The notes beneath the pieces were generated by a model, which did no database searches, had not been told where the DNA came from, and was given only the letters and a program-made list of their open reading frames with translations. The position numbers were made by a program, and so were the translations under genes. Below are positions 34,525-44,238 of a stretch of 64,000 nt of DNA, one piece after another. The stretch is from the NCBI GenBank assembly GCA_963682175.1, contig OY821770.1, positions 16,150,501 to 16,214,500 on the forward strand. The letters run 5' to 3'. Source of the DNA: Triglochin maritima (lineage: Eukaryota > Streptophyta > Magnoliopsida > Alismatales > Juncaginaceae). Numbering within the stretch: position 1 is the first letter of the stretch; the number at the start of each line of letters is the position of its first letter.

Positions 34525-35722
34525 TGATGAGAATTAAATTTATTACCACAAGTGCACGGTGTCAATGAAGACGTGGCAAATACGGGTCGAACACAAGGAG
34601 GGAGAGATTTGTTATTTTCGTGATTTTCGATTAAGGAGAAGAAGGAGAGAAGAAATAATTGGGTTTTGAGATTTTTGGATTTTAATTATCTAAAGCAAGA
34701 AGGAAGAACAATTAAAACTAAAACAAGAACAAAGATGGTGAATTCCGTTGGGTGGAGGTTTAGATTTAAGGTTTAGATTAGAGAATTCTGAAACTTATAA
34801 TAAATCACATTAGTTATAAAGCATTACATGATAAATGATTTAACATAAACTCAAGTAATCAAAACATACTAATACGAAATTAAAATAATAACTTTATTCT
34901 CTTCTCATCACCCTAAATCCGTCACCCCCACCCTTTGGAAAGAGTTAGAAACTCATAGAGGGAGGAAGAATGGGTCCTAGAGGCATTACAAAAGAAAACT
35001 AAAAACACAAAATAAAAGAAACAGAATTTTATTGCTAAATTATGGAACAAAAGGAAGAACTCCTCACAACATCGTTCTCGGGGCTATTTATAGCCGATAC
35101 AAGGGACCTAAGCATGAAATAAGAAAGTACACGCGTCAACACGCAACCGGTAAAATTTTTAGAGCATTAGTCTAATTTGGTGCGGCGGATTTGCCGCAAT
35201 TTTCTCTTGAGGTGCGGCGGAATCGCCACCTTTTTGGCTCCGAATCGACCCGGATTTTTCCTGTGTGTTTATGGTATGATTTCAATGTCATTTGCGCGTC
35301 TGGATTGATTCTTGCATATCTTTGGAGATCCGAATTAATTTCTTCATATATTTGGAGATCCACATTGATTTTTCTTTATATTTTCTCCATAATAATAAAA
35401 GCTACTCGTGATTTGCAATTAGGTCCTTGACTTTTTGCAATTAAGTCCCCGGCTACTTTTGTGCTTAAGTCCTTGTTCTTTTCGTAATTAGGTCTTGAAT
35501 GCTTTTATGCTTTGATACATTTCCATTTGAAACCCGATAAACTTGAACTTGGTCTTTATGATAGAAACGAGTCTTTTGTACGCGTTTATGCTCGGGATGT
35601 GGGTAATTTGCATTCAGGTCCCTGTATTCTGTAAATAAGACTAAACACATACCTTAGTAGCATTTATTGATATAAAAGTAATCTAAATGAAAGACATATG
35701 ATGCAATGTATGCAATGCATCA
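34525..35722 (-). repeat. Gag-protease element 1, 3' LTR
   Basis: On the minus strand it runs TGATGCATTGC to TTCTCATCA. TATA box (minus) at 35085-35092. Paired GCGGCG..GCCGC dyads at 35181-35229 lie about 90 bp upstream of the TATA. The U5-like block with GAAGACGTGGCAAATACGGG is at 34567-34586. Confidence 0.92.
35181..35229 (-). promoter_or_regulatory. Paired GCGGCG-type dyads upstream of LTR TATA
   Basis: TGCGGCGGATTTGCCGCA and GTGCGGCGGAATCGCCAC stand about 30 bp apart, about 90-140 bp upstream of the minus-strand TATA at 35085-35092. The same pair is in the 5' LTR (41384-41435), where the first is a perfect dyad TGCGGCGGATTCGCCGCA. Regulatory role is inference. Confidence 0.5.
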
Positions 35723-35725
35723 AAT

Positions 35726-35738
35726 ACCCCCACACCTA
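35726..35738 (-). other. Polypurine tract of gag-protease element 1
   Basis: The minus strand reads TAGGTGTGGGGGT immediately inside the 3' LTR, the expected position for plus-strand priming. A second, nearly identical tract (AGGTGTGGGGGGGTG) lies 1 kb upstream at about 36724-36738. Confidence 0.65.
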
Positions 35739-35979
35739 GATTTTGCTAGTCCCTAGCAAAACAGAATATAAGAAAAATAAAAACAGGGAAATCCTAACTC
35801 ACTTTCGTAGGAATCACGGTTACACTTAGCATGTGCAACAAGCCGTTAAACCTCCTTGTTGCCAAGGGGGAGGAGTGTTGTCTCCTGAGGGTTTTCAGCG
35901 GATATACCCACAAAATCCTGAATCAACATTTCATTAATAGTTCTCAATATCCCTACCTCAACCTTATACATCTCACTGA

Positions 35980-36349
35980 GAATTCTTGCATGCTCATTAT
36001 ATAAATCTAACTCATTAAAAATATGACTTGGTCTTTGTTCCTCCAACATTCACACCACTAACCCTTCTACACATGTTTATCACTTGAATTATTTTGCACG
36101 CCTCCTTTGGTGGTGAAGTATCATTCGGATCAACCATGGCATGGATCATTCTTTTAGCTTTGGGCCTTGAGTATTATTATTTTCTTTTCTTTTCTTCCGT
36201 GATTCAACACATTTGCTTTTTGACACTTTTACCCTTTTGCATTCGTGTAGCGAGTTTGGTCGATAATCCCAAGCTGGTAGACTCAAGTTACCGGGTTTCA
36301 AGATACCCCTACGGACCAGTGACTCAAAGGCTTGGGCTTTTGTAATCAT
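35980..36349 (-). pseudogene. Unrecognised decayed ORF in 3' region of element 1
   Basis: Minus-strand frames read MITKAQAFESLVRRGILKPG followed by a lysine-rich stretch (36146-36349). Then, in a different frame, KRMIHAMVDPNDTSPPKEAC and KIIQVINMCRRVSGVN (about 36050-36148). The same segments in the same order are in the second element (48600-48956), mostly identical. I do not recognise the family. It could be the relic of a second ORF, or non-coding sequence that is conserved only because both copies are young. Confidence 0.35.
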
Positions 36350-36830
36350 TTTGCAAAATGTGTTTTCTTCACTTTATTCCTTTATTTTTATTTTTATTTT
36401 CCTCAAGGCTTAATTGCTATTAGAAGTCCACACTTCCCGGTATATTTTCCTCAACCTCTGCTTTTTTATCAACCACTTCAAAGATTTGATTCATTCAATT
36501 TAAGTGCATACATGTCTTAAAGGGCAATGGGTTATTTCTTTGGAACTTAGATTTATGTCACAATTTCTACAAGCAGAACTATATAATAAGGAACAAAAAC
36601 TCAATGCAATTTGTACACGGGTTTTAGCAGTTCAATCTTAAGCTATGTCATGAAACATTAATTTTTTTATTTTTTTTTATTTTTAAATAAAAGACAGAAT
36701 ATATAGATAAATATATACATAAACACCCCCCCACACCTAAATCATGCATTGTCCTCAATGTATGCAAATATAAAGCAAATGCACTTATTACCTTGGTGAA
36801 TTGCGGTGGAAGGATGGAATTTGCTCAAAG

Positions 36831-39410
36831 TCAAGCATAGTCAGAACTGGATTGAATGACACCATATTGGTGCATGTATCCAGTTGAATTGTTCCTCATG
36901 TTGCAATGAGCATCCCGAGTTACAGGTTCCACACCCCTCACATAAATTGGTTCTCTTATTTGCTCGAGTGACGGTGGGTGTGTAGATGAATTACTCCCCC
37001 TTTTCTCATTTGATTTTTGATTTTGTGATGATTTATTTGATTCAGAAATCTTATAGATACGTGATCTCATCACAACATCACTTTGATTGCATACTATTTC
37101 TGGTTCATTATCCACATGAAAGATATTAAATTCAGCTTTTAAGTTTCCAAAAGATAGTTGCATGAGCCCATTTCGGCAATTTATCAAAGCTTCAGAAGTG
37201 GCTAAAAAGGGTCTGCCTAGTATTACAGGGATTTGTCTCTTAGGATCTACAACAGGTGCGGTATCTAGTACGACAAAATCCACTGGGTAAATGAAGTCAC
37301 CCACCTTGATCAAAACGTCCTCGACTATACCTCTTGGTTTCTTAGTAGAGCAATCAGCAAATTGAAGGGTTGTCTTAGAGGGTTTTAATGGACCAAGGTT
37401 GAGTTGTTCGTAGACAGAGAATGGGAGTAGGTTAACACTAGCACCAAGGTCTAGAAGGGCTTTGTTGATAAAAGTATCTCCTATTGCACATGAAATTGTG
37501 GGACATCCAGGATCCTTATATTTTATGGGAGATGTGTTGGACAAAATAGAACTTATGTTTGCAGTTAAGAATGCCTTCTTTGGTACATTTGTTTTTCTCT
37601 TTTTAGTGCACAAATCTTTTAAGAATTTAGCATAAGCAGGTATTTGTTGAATCATGTCTAAGAGTGGAATGTTCACCTTAACTTGCTTAAATACTTCCAA
37701 GATTTTCTCTATTTGTGCACTTGAGTTCTTTTTGAGTCTATTGGGAAATGGGGCTTTAGGGACATAGACTCGCTCAGGTTCAGGTTGAGCTACTGGTTCA
37801 GATTGAGTAGGTGGGGTGGGCGTTTCAGATTGGACGTCGGGTTCAATGGTTAGGTCATATGTGGCAGTTTGATGGCTAGATTGATTAGACGTTCTAGGAT
37901 TTACCACATTATTATCAATCTGTCTTCCGGACCGTAATGATACTACATCATTTATTTGTTGGAACGGTCCTTCTTCATTAACCATTTGAACCGGTCTAGG
38001 GTTGTTATTTCCTGAAGGTGCTTGATATGATTGATATGAATTATTAGATCTAGGGTTCACCTCAGGTTGACTTGGAAACCGACCCTTTTCTCTTTCACCT
38101 ACTATTTGTGCTAGTTGACTGACTTGTGTCTCTAGCCTTTGGAAGGTCTGGTTGGTTGTTTGTATAAAAGTTTTCATCAAATTTTCCAAGCTTGTCAACC
38201 TAACCTCATGATCGTTATTGTTACTAAACCCAGATGATGTATTATTTTGGTTATACGGGTTTGGTTGTTGTCTAGGAGGTTGACCTTGTAGGTTTGATGA
38301 GAAATTGGAATTATTACGCCATCCCGAGTTATAGGTTGATGTGTATGGGTCATTTCTAGCATGGTTATACATGGCATTAACTTGGTCCCATTCCGCACAA
38401 TCCTCCATTACATGACCAGTCTGACCACATCTAGAGCACGGGATAGTTGAGGCTTGATTCACTCGATTTTGGGCTTGCAGCTCTAAACTTTCAATTCTGC
38501 GCATAAGGGTAGCTAGTTTTGCTTCAGCCGCTATGTTGGCATCAACAGCTAAGACACATGGTTTGGGTTGACTTGCTATTCTAGATCCAATACTCGGGTT
38601 AAGCGGTGTTCTAGCATTGTCCCATTGCATACTATTTTCAGCTAATTCCTCGAGAAAAGTCCATGCATCATTTTCATTTTTCGACATAAAATTCCCTTGG
38701 CTTACGGATTCTACCATAACTCTAGATGTGGGTGTCAATCCCTCATAAATAATTTGGCATAATTGCCATCTTGGAATTCCATGATGAGGGCATTGGGTCA
38801 GTACACTCTTAAATCTTTCTAGATAGGAATAGAACGGCTCGCTCTCAGACTGAACGAATGCAACAATTTCATTCCTAATCCTCATAGTCTTATGGTTGGG
38901 AAAATATTTTTTCAGGAATACTTGAACAAACTCAGCCCAACTCCTAATAGATCTTTTGGCTAGACTATATAGCCATTTCTTAGCGTCGTCTTTTAGTGCC
39001 AGAGGCACAAATTTCAGACGCACTGCCTCTTCTGGGATATGCTGGTATTGCATAAGAGAGCAGATTTCCTCAAATTCTCTAAGGAAGAGATATGGATCTT
39101 CCCTAGAGGTGAACTTAGGCAACATACTCATGTATTGTGCCTTAAGTTCGAAGTCGCGACCCAGTATGGTGGGCATCACGATGCACGATGGCTGAGCAGC
39201 CATCGCTGGATAGCATCGATCCCTCAGAGTTATAGGTTGTGCAACAGGCGGGTCCACTACGTTCTCACCCATTGGATCCGGGTGAGGTGGTGCAACAGGT
39301 GGATAGGGGTTAAGTTCCAGACTGGAATCTAGATGAACTCGTGAGAGTCGATTACTCAAGTCCCGAATCCAAATCTGAGTGCACCGGGTTGAATCAATTT
39401 TTGAATTCAA
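36831..39410 (-). CDS. Gag-protease polyprotein, element 1 (intact, 859 codons)
   Basis: One uninterrupted minus-strand ORF. Residues about 137-235 are the retrotransposon gag domain (WLYSLAKRSIRSWAEFVQVF, FLKKYFPNHKTMRIRNEIV). Residues 325-338 are a canonical CCHC knuckle (CSRCGQTGHVMEDC). A Gln/Asn/Pro-rich linker spans about 340-560. A basic PKAPFPNRLKK segment leads to an aspartic protease region with KALLDLGASVNLLPFSVYEQ (catalytic Asp about 654, DLG instead of DTG/DSG, as in Athila-type proteins) and PVILGRPFLATSEAL (about 728-742). The first Met, at 39410, gives MNSKIDSTRCTQ and fits the second copy. Gag forms the particle and protease processes it. No RT follows. It reads as functional, so it may be expressed. 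Confidence 0.9.
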   Translation of the reverse strand: MNSKIDSTRCTQIWIRDLSNRLSRVHLDSSLELNPYPPVAPPHPDPMGENVVDPPVAQPITLRDRCYPAMAAQPSCIVMPTILGRDFELKAQYMSMLPKFTSREDPYLFLREFEEICSLMQYQHIPEEAVRLKFVPLALKDDAKKWLYSLAKRSIRSWAEFVQVFLKKYFPNHKTMRIRNEIVAFVQSESEPFYSYLERFKSVLTQCPHHGIPRWQLCQIIYEGLTPTSRVMVESVSQGNFMSKNENDAWTFLEELAENSMQWDNARTPLNPSIGSRIASQPKPCVLAVDANIAAEAKLATLMRRIESLELQAQNRVNQASTIPCSRCGQTGHVMEDCAEWDQVNAMYNHARNDPYTSTYNSGWRNNSNFSSNLQGQPPRQQPNPYNQNNTSSGFSNNNDHEVRLTSLENLMKTFIQTTNQTFQRLETQVSQLAQIVGEREKGRFPSQPEVNPRSNNSYQSYQAPSGNNNPRPVQMVNEEGPFQQINDVVSLRSGRQIDNNVVNPRTSNQSSHQTATYDLTIEPDVQSETPTPPTQSEPVAQPEPERVYVPKAPFPNRLKKNSSAQIEKILEVFKQVKVNIPLLDMIQQIPAYAKFLKDLCTKKRKTNVPKKAFLTANISSILSNTSPIKYKDPGCPTISCAIGDTFINKALLDLGASVNLLPFSVYEQLNLGPLKPSKTTLQFADCSTKKPRGIVEDVLIKVGDFIYPVDFVVLDTAPVVDPKRQIPVILGRPFLATSEALINCRNGLMQLSFGNLKAEFNIFHVDNEPEIVCNQSDVVMRSRIYKISESNKSSQNQKSNEKRGSNSSTHPPSLEQIREPIYVRGVEPVTRDAHCNMRNNSTGYMHQYGVIQSSSDYA

Positions 39411-40704
39411 ATTCGAAATTTAAATTCCAAATTTAATTTCAAGAATTAATTACAATTTTTTTTTTTAAATTTTCGTTTTTTTATGTTTTTTTTTTCAAAA
39501 GGGAAACAAACAATAGAATGGGGCAAGATGAGAAAGGAATCCTAATCTAGAGAATTTAGGTGAGAAGAGAAAGAAGACTCAGATGAGAAAGGAAACTTAA
39601 CTCTAAAGATAGAAAAGAGGGTTGGTCAGAAATTTCCTAAGAAAGCACGGTTCAAACAATCCTAGACCTAGTGTCACTTAAATCTAGACGACTCCTAACT
39701 GGTTGAGTCGAATTGATTCGCTTGATTCACCTCCCTCACTAATCAAACCAAATTGGCCAGGTAGTGTATAGCTAGTGGGGGCGCTTCCGATAGAGTCGGT
39801 GCCAATTAGACAACCACTTCGCTTGGAAGACTTTCGTCAACACAAAAACACTTCCTAGACACCAAATTGAATTCGATCGGCTTCAGGTCATAGCAAGTCA
39901 AACCAATTCTTCTCCTTAATTGAGTCCGAGTCCTTAGGGGCCAATGTCTAATTGATTTTAAATTTTAAGGCTTGGGTGACACTTTAGGATTGTGATTTGT
40001 GGGCCACGGAAGGGTGATGAAATCCCCACCGTATCTTTTCCTACGGAGTTGCCCTTAAGATAGTTTAACTTAGATCTAACAAAGATAGTCAAACAATGGT
40101 CTTTTTAATGGGGGCAATTGCAAGGTTGTATGCAAATTAAATTATATGCTTAAATGCAATCGTTAAAAACCGTGATACGTACCTTGCCTCCAGCACTCTT
40201 CAACAGAAATTGATTTGCAAGAATTTAGCAAGAATAATGCAAACAAAACATTATATGATGCATGCACTAAGGTCTTTCTAATTTTGCGAATTTTAGGTCA
40301 GAGTTGAAATATTGCCAATTATGGAATTAAAGCTTAACACGTGCAATTCTAATAAAAGGAAATTTTCTGAAACTAGAAATTACGAGGAAAAAGGCAACGA
40401 AGGTTACCTACGCAATGCTCAGTCGGGTTCGCCGCCCGCTCTCGAAATTTCAGTAGCTTTACGCGTCCACCCAGAGATGAGTCGCGTCCCAGAAAAAGTT
40501 GAAGCCCAGAAGCTCCAAGTGTGCGGCGGATTCGCCGCAAGTTGTTCTTCAGGTGCGGCGATTTCGCCGCTCGTTTAGCTCAAATGGTGCTCGGATTTCG
40601 CCGTGCACTCTGTTGTCTCCTGAAACACAAATCCAAATACTTAGATCGCGCACAAGATAAACAGGATAAAATCGAAATACAAAAACAACAAAATCTGCGT
40701 CGCC
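39411..40704 (-). other. 5' leader of gag-protease element 1
   Basis: 1.3 kb of non-coding sequence between primer site and gag start, long as in Athila-type elements. 40430-40600 is GC-rich and carries further dyads (TGCGGCGGATTCGCCGCA at about 40522-40539 and GTGCGGCGATTTCGCCGC at 40553-40570). The rest is T/A-rich with poly-T near 39450-39500 (plus strand). Confidence 0.6.
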
Positions 40705-40722
40705 TCCCCGGCAACGGCGCCA
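40705..40722 (-). other. Primer binding site, tRNA-Asp, element 1
   Basis: The minus strand reads TGGCGCCGTTGCCGGGGA, an 18-base complement of the 3' end of plant tRNA-Asp (CCCCGGCAACGGCGCCA on the plus strand). It lies 6 bp inside the 5' LTR (40729). This is the standard primer of Athila-type Gypsy elements. Confidence 0.9.
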
Positions 40723-40728
40723 AAAACT

Positions 40729-41926
40729 TGATGAGAATTAAATTTATTACCGCAAGTGCACGGTGTCAATGAAGACGTGGCAAATACGGGTCGAACACAA
40801 GGAGGGAGAGATTTGTTATTTTCGTGATTTTCGATTAAGGAGAAGAAGGAGAGAAGAAATAATTGGGTTTTGAGATTTTTGGATTTTAATTATCTAAAGC
40901 AAGAAGGAAGAACAATTAAAACTAAAACAAGAACAAAGATGGTGAATTCCGTTTGGTGGAGGTTTAGATTTAAGGTTTAGATTAGAGAATTCTGAAACTT
41001 ATAATAAATCACATTAGTTATAAAGCATTACATGATAAATGATTTAACATAAACTCAAGTAATCAAAACATACTAATACGAAATTAAAATAATAACTTTA
41101 TTCTCTTCTCATCACCCTAAATCTGTCACCCCCACCCTTTGGAAAGAGTTAGAAACTCATAGAGGGAGGAAGAAGGGGTCCTAGAGGCATTACAAAAGAA
41201 AACTAAAAACACAAAATAAAAGAAACAGAATTTTATTGCTAAATTATGGAACAAAAGGAAGAACTCCTCACAACATCGTTCTCGGGGCTATTTATAGCCG
41301 ATACAAGGGACCTAAGCATGAAATAAGAAAGTACACGCGTCAACACGCAACCGGTAAAATTTTTAGAGCATTAGTCTAATTTGGTGCGGCGGATTCGCCG
41401 CAATTTTCTCTTGAGGTGCGGCGGAATCGCCACCTTTTAGGCTCCGAATCGACCCGGATTTTTCCTGTGTGTTTATGGTATGATTTCAATGTCATTTGCG
41501 CGTCTGGATTGATTCTTGCATATCTTTGGAGATCCGAATTAATTTCTTCATATATTTGGAGATCCACATTGATTTTTCTTTATATTTTCTCCATAATAAT
41601 AAAAGCTACTCGTGATTTGCAATTAGGTCCTTGACTTTTTGCAATTAAGTCCCCGGCTACTTTTGTGCTTAAGTCCTTGTTCTTTTCGTAATTAGGTCTT
41701 GAATGCTTTTATGCTTGGATACATTTCCATTTGAAACCCGATAAACTTGAACTTGGTCTTTATGATAGAAACGAGTCTTTTGTACGCGTTTATGCTCGGG
41801 ATGTGGGTAATTTGCATTCAGGTCCCTGTATTCTGTAAATAAGACTAAACACATACCTTAGTAGCATTTATTGATATAAAAGTAATCTAAATGAAAGACA
41901 TATGATGCAATGTATGCAATGCATCA
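40729..41926 (-). repeat. Gag-protease element 1, 5' LTR
   Basis: 1198 bp, same length as the 3' LTR. Differences seen by eye include ACCGC/ACCAC, GTTTGG/GTTGGG, CTGTCA/CCGTCA, AAGGGG/AATGGG, TTCGCC/TTTGCC, TTTAGG/TTTTGG and GCTTGG/GCTTTG. That is about 0.6% divergence, so insertion is recent. TATA (minus) at 41289-41296. Confidence 0.92.
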
Positions 41927-41931
41927 CGTGT

Positions 41932-42783
41932 GGTACTTGCAGGAGATCTCATCCGGGTCAGGAGTGCCCCCGACGTACAGGTGCATGCTTGGGATGTGGT
42001 CAGATGGGCCATTTCATCCGAGATTGCCCCAGCAGGCAAGGCGAGACGAGAAGGAGGCCAGCAGGACCACCGGTCTCAGGGAAGAGCGGAGGCAGCAGGT
42101 CCGTTGTTCCGCAGAGCCAGACCAGGAGAGCAGGGCGAGTCTTCACCGTCCAGGCTGAGGACGCGAAGGACTCCAACACTGTCGTGGAAGGCACCCTTGT
42201 TATTTCAAGTTTGGTTGCTCGTGTTTTATTTGATTACGGCGTCACACACTCCTTCATTTCGGAGAAGTTTGCTGGCGAGTTGGATCGGACCCCTGAGCTA
42301 CTGACTGATTTGGTTGAAGTCAGTACGCACATGGGTGAGGTGGGCCCTGTGGGGAGCTTTCTCCCTGGCACCACAGTTGTTTCAGGAGGCCATGATTTTC
42401 CAGCAGATCTGGTCTTGCTACTGATGGAGGACTTCAACGTCATACTGGGGATGGACTGGCTATCACAGTACGATGTGCGAGTCTTTTGTCGTGAGAAGAA
42501 GATCCTTATTCCGAGGAAGGACGTGCCTGATGTGTTGATCAGAGTTACGAGGAGTAGAGGAGGTCATCTGATTGTGTCTGCGGTTAAGGTACAGAGGTTG
42601 ATGCATCAGGGTTGCAGAGCATTTGTGGCGACTTTGGTTGTTCCTGATCCTGAGACGAGGAGGCTGGAGCACATAGCGGTTGTACAAGAGTTCCCTGATG
42701 TGTTTCCTGCAGAGATTCCTCGTTTACCGTCGCACCGAGAGATCGAGTTCAGCATTGAGTTGGTGGCTGGCACGACACCCTAG
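41932..42783 (+). pseudogene. Tekay gag zinc knuckles and protease
   Basis: Immediately after the insertion the Tekay frame resumes with two zinc-knuckle-like motifs: a partial one (GTCRRSHPGQEC) and CLGCGQMGHFIRDC. A basic linker leads to the retropepsin region (GTLVISSLVARVLFDYGVTH), with flap and ILGMDWLSQYDV near 42445-42475. The catalytic triplet is D-Y-G where D-S-G is usual, followed by V for A, so the protease is inactive. The frame ends at a stop (42781-42783) just before the RT start [12 protein letters not shown]. Confidence 0.9.
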
Positions 42784-43440
42784 TCGAAGGCTCCGTATCG
42801 GATGACACCTGCTGAGTTGACAGAGCTAAAGAAGCAGTTGCAGGAGTTGATGGACTCCGGGTTTATCCGACCAAGTGTCTCGCCGTGGGGAGCGCCTGTG
42901 TTGTTCGTGAAGAAGAAGGATGGGTCGTTGCGGATGTGCATCGACTACATGATGTTGAATAAGGTTACCGTCAGGAACCGGTACCCTTTGCCCAGGATTG
43001 ATGATCTGTTTGATCAGTTGCAGACGGCGAGAGTGTTCTCGAAGATTGATCTGCGTTCGGGTTATCACCAGTTGCGGATCAGAGAGGTCGATGTTCAGAA
43101 GACAGCCTTCAGGACACGGTACGTGCACTACGAGTTCTTGGTGATGCCGTTTGGACTGACGAATGCACCTGCAGCATTCATGGACCTGATGAATAGGACC
43201 TTTCAGTCGTACCTTGACAGTTTTGTGGTGGTCTTTGTGGATGACATCTTGGTGTACTCGCCTGACAGGGAGCAGCATCGGGAGCACCTGAGGATTGTGT
43301 TTGGCATCTTGAGAGATCAGGAGTTGTATGCCAAGTACACGAAGTGCGAGTTTTGGTTGGACCAGGTGGCATTTCTGGGGCATATTGTGTCATCAGATGT
43401 GATTTCAGTGGATCTGGCAAAGGTTGAGGTTGTGACTTAG
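42784..43440 (+). pseudogene. Tekay reverse transcriptase
   Basis: A complete-looking Gypsy [42 protein letters not shown], then [33 protein letters not shown] and the catalytic [12 protein letters not shown] with both aspartates. It is the best-kept host domain. A stop precedes it (42781) and another ends it (43438-43440, after KVEVVT). RT would copy element RNA into DNA; the polyprotein is interrupted on both sides. Confidence 0.92.
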
Positions 43441-44238
43441 TGGAGAGCCTCGACGAGCGTGACTGAGATCAGGAGCTTCGTGGGACTAGCTGGGTATTAC
43501 AGACGTTTCATTCAGGACTTTTCCAGACTTGCTTCGCCGCTGAGGCATTGACGTAGAAGGGCGTCAAGTTCGTTTGGTCCCAGAAGTATGAGGACAATTT
43601 TCACAAGCTGAAGAGGCGACTGACGACAGCGCCGATTCTGATGCTACCAAGTGGCAGCGGAGGCTATGTGATTTACAGCGATGCATCAGGGGTTGGCTTG
43701 GGCTGTGTTCTGATGCAGCACGGGAAGGTGGTGGCGTACGCTTCGAGGCAGCTGAAGGTGCACGAGAAGAATTACCCTACTCATGATCTGGAGTTAGCGG
43801 CGGTGGTTCATGTATTGAAGATCTGGCGACATTATCTTTATGGACAACAGTTTGAGGTCTTCACAGATCATCAGAGCCTGAAGTATTTATTCTCGCAAAA
43901 GGAGCTGAATATGAGGCAGCGCAGATGGCTTGAGTTCATTAAGGATTACGACTTCACCATCACTTATTATCCGGGGAAGGCAAATTCGGTTGCAGATGCA
44001 CTGAGCAGGAAGGTTGAGGTGTCAGTTGCTAGTTTATGCATCCAGGAGTGGAGGCTACTCGAGACGTTGTCAGAGTGGAGATCGTTCACAGAGGGCTCCG
44101 AGGGAGCAGTGACTGCTGGGCTACGGGTGGAGCCGTAGACCGTCTCACGTGTTGTGCAGGCTCAACATGATGATGAGGAGTTACCTGGTCTATTACAGTT
44201 GGCTGCAAGAGATGGATCAGACTTCAGTGTGGGGGTTG
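43441..44238 (+). pseudogene. Tekay RT connection and RNase H
   Basis: After the stop at 43440 the frame reads WRASTSVTEIRSFVGLAGYY and RRFIQDFSRLASPLRH, then a frameshift near 43545. The RNase H follows (43641-44138): [49 protein letters not shown] and [16 protein letters not shown], with the usual catalytic D, E and D residues visible. A stop at 44136-44138 breaks the linker to integrase (AQHDDEELPGLLQLA), which is then cut at 44238 by a solo LTR. Confidence 0.9.

Larger units (their letters stand above)
34525..41926 (-). mobile_element. Gag-protease-only LTR element 1 (TR-GAG-like, Athila-type)
   Basis: It is 7402 bp, flanked by the perfect duplication CGTGT (34520-34524, 41927-41931). 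Two LTRs of exactly 1198 bp (34525-35722, 40729-41926) differ at about seven positions by eye. Minus-strand order: 5' LTR (right), tRNA-Asp primer site, 1.3-kb leader, one gag-protease ORF, a 1-kb 3' region, polypurine tract, 3' LTR (left). No RT, RNase H or integrase motif exists. This matches the published idea of terminal-repeat elements with only GAG, which need enzymes from an autonomous relative. The protease motif DLGAS and tRNA-Asp primer point to the Athila lineage. Confidence 0.9.

Noticed and set aside
36831..39410. The 859-codon ORF as a host gene
   Set aside because: It lies between paired LTRs with primer site and target duplication and has gag, CCHC and retropepsin features.
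40705..40722. Possible tRNA-Asp gene fragment
   Set aside because: Only the 18-base 3' end complement is present, at the exact primer-site position of an LTR element.
42826..43383. 185-codon minus-strand ORF over RT
   Set aside because: Antisense shadow of a clear RT domain.
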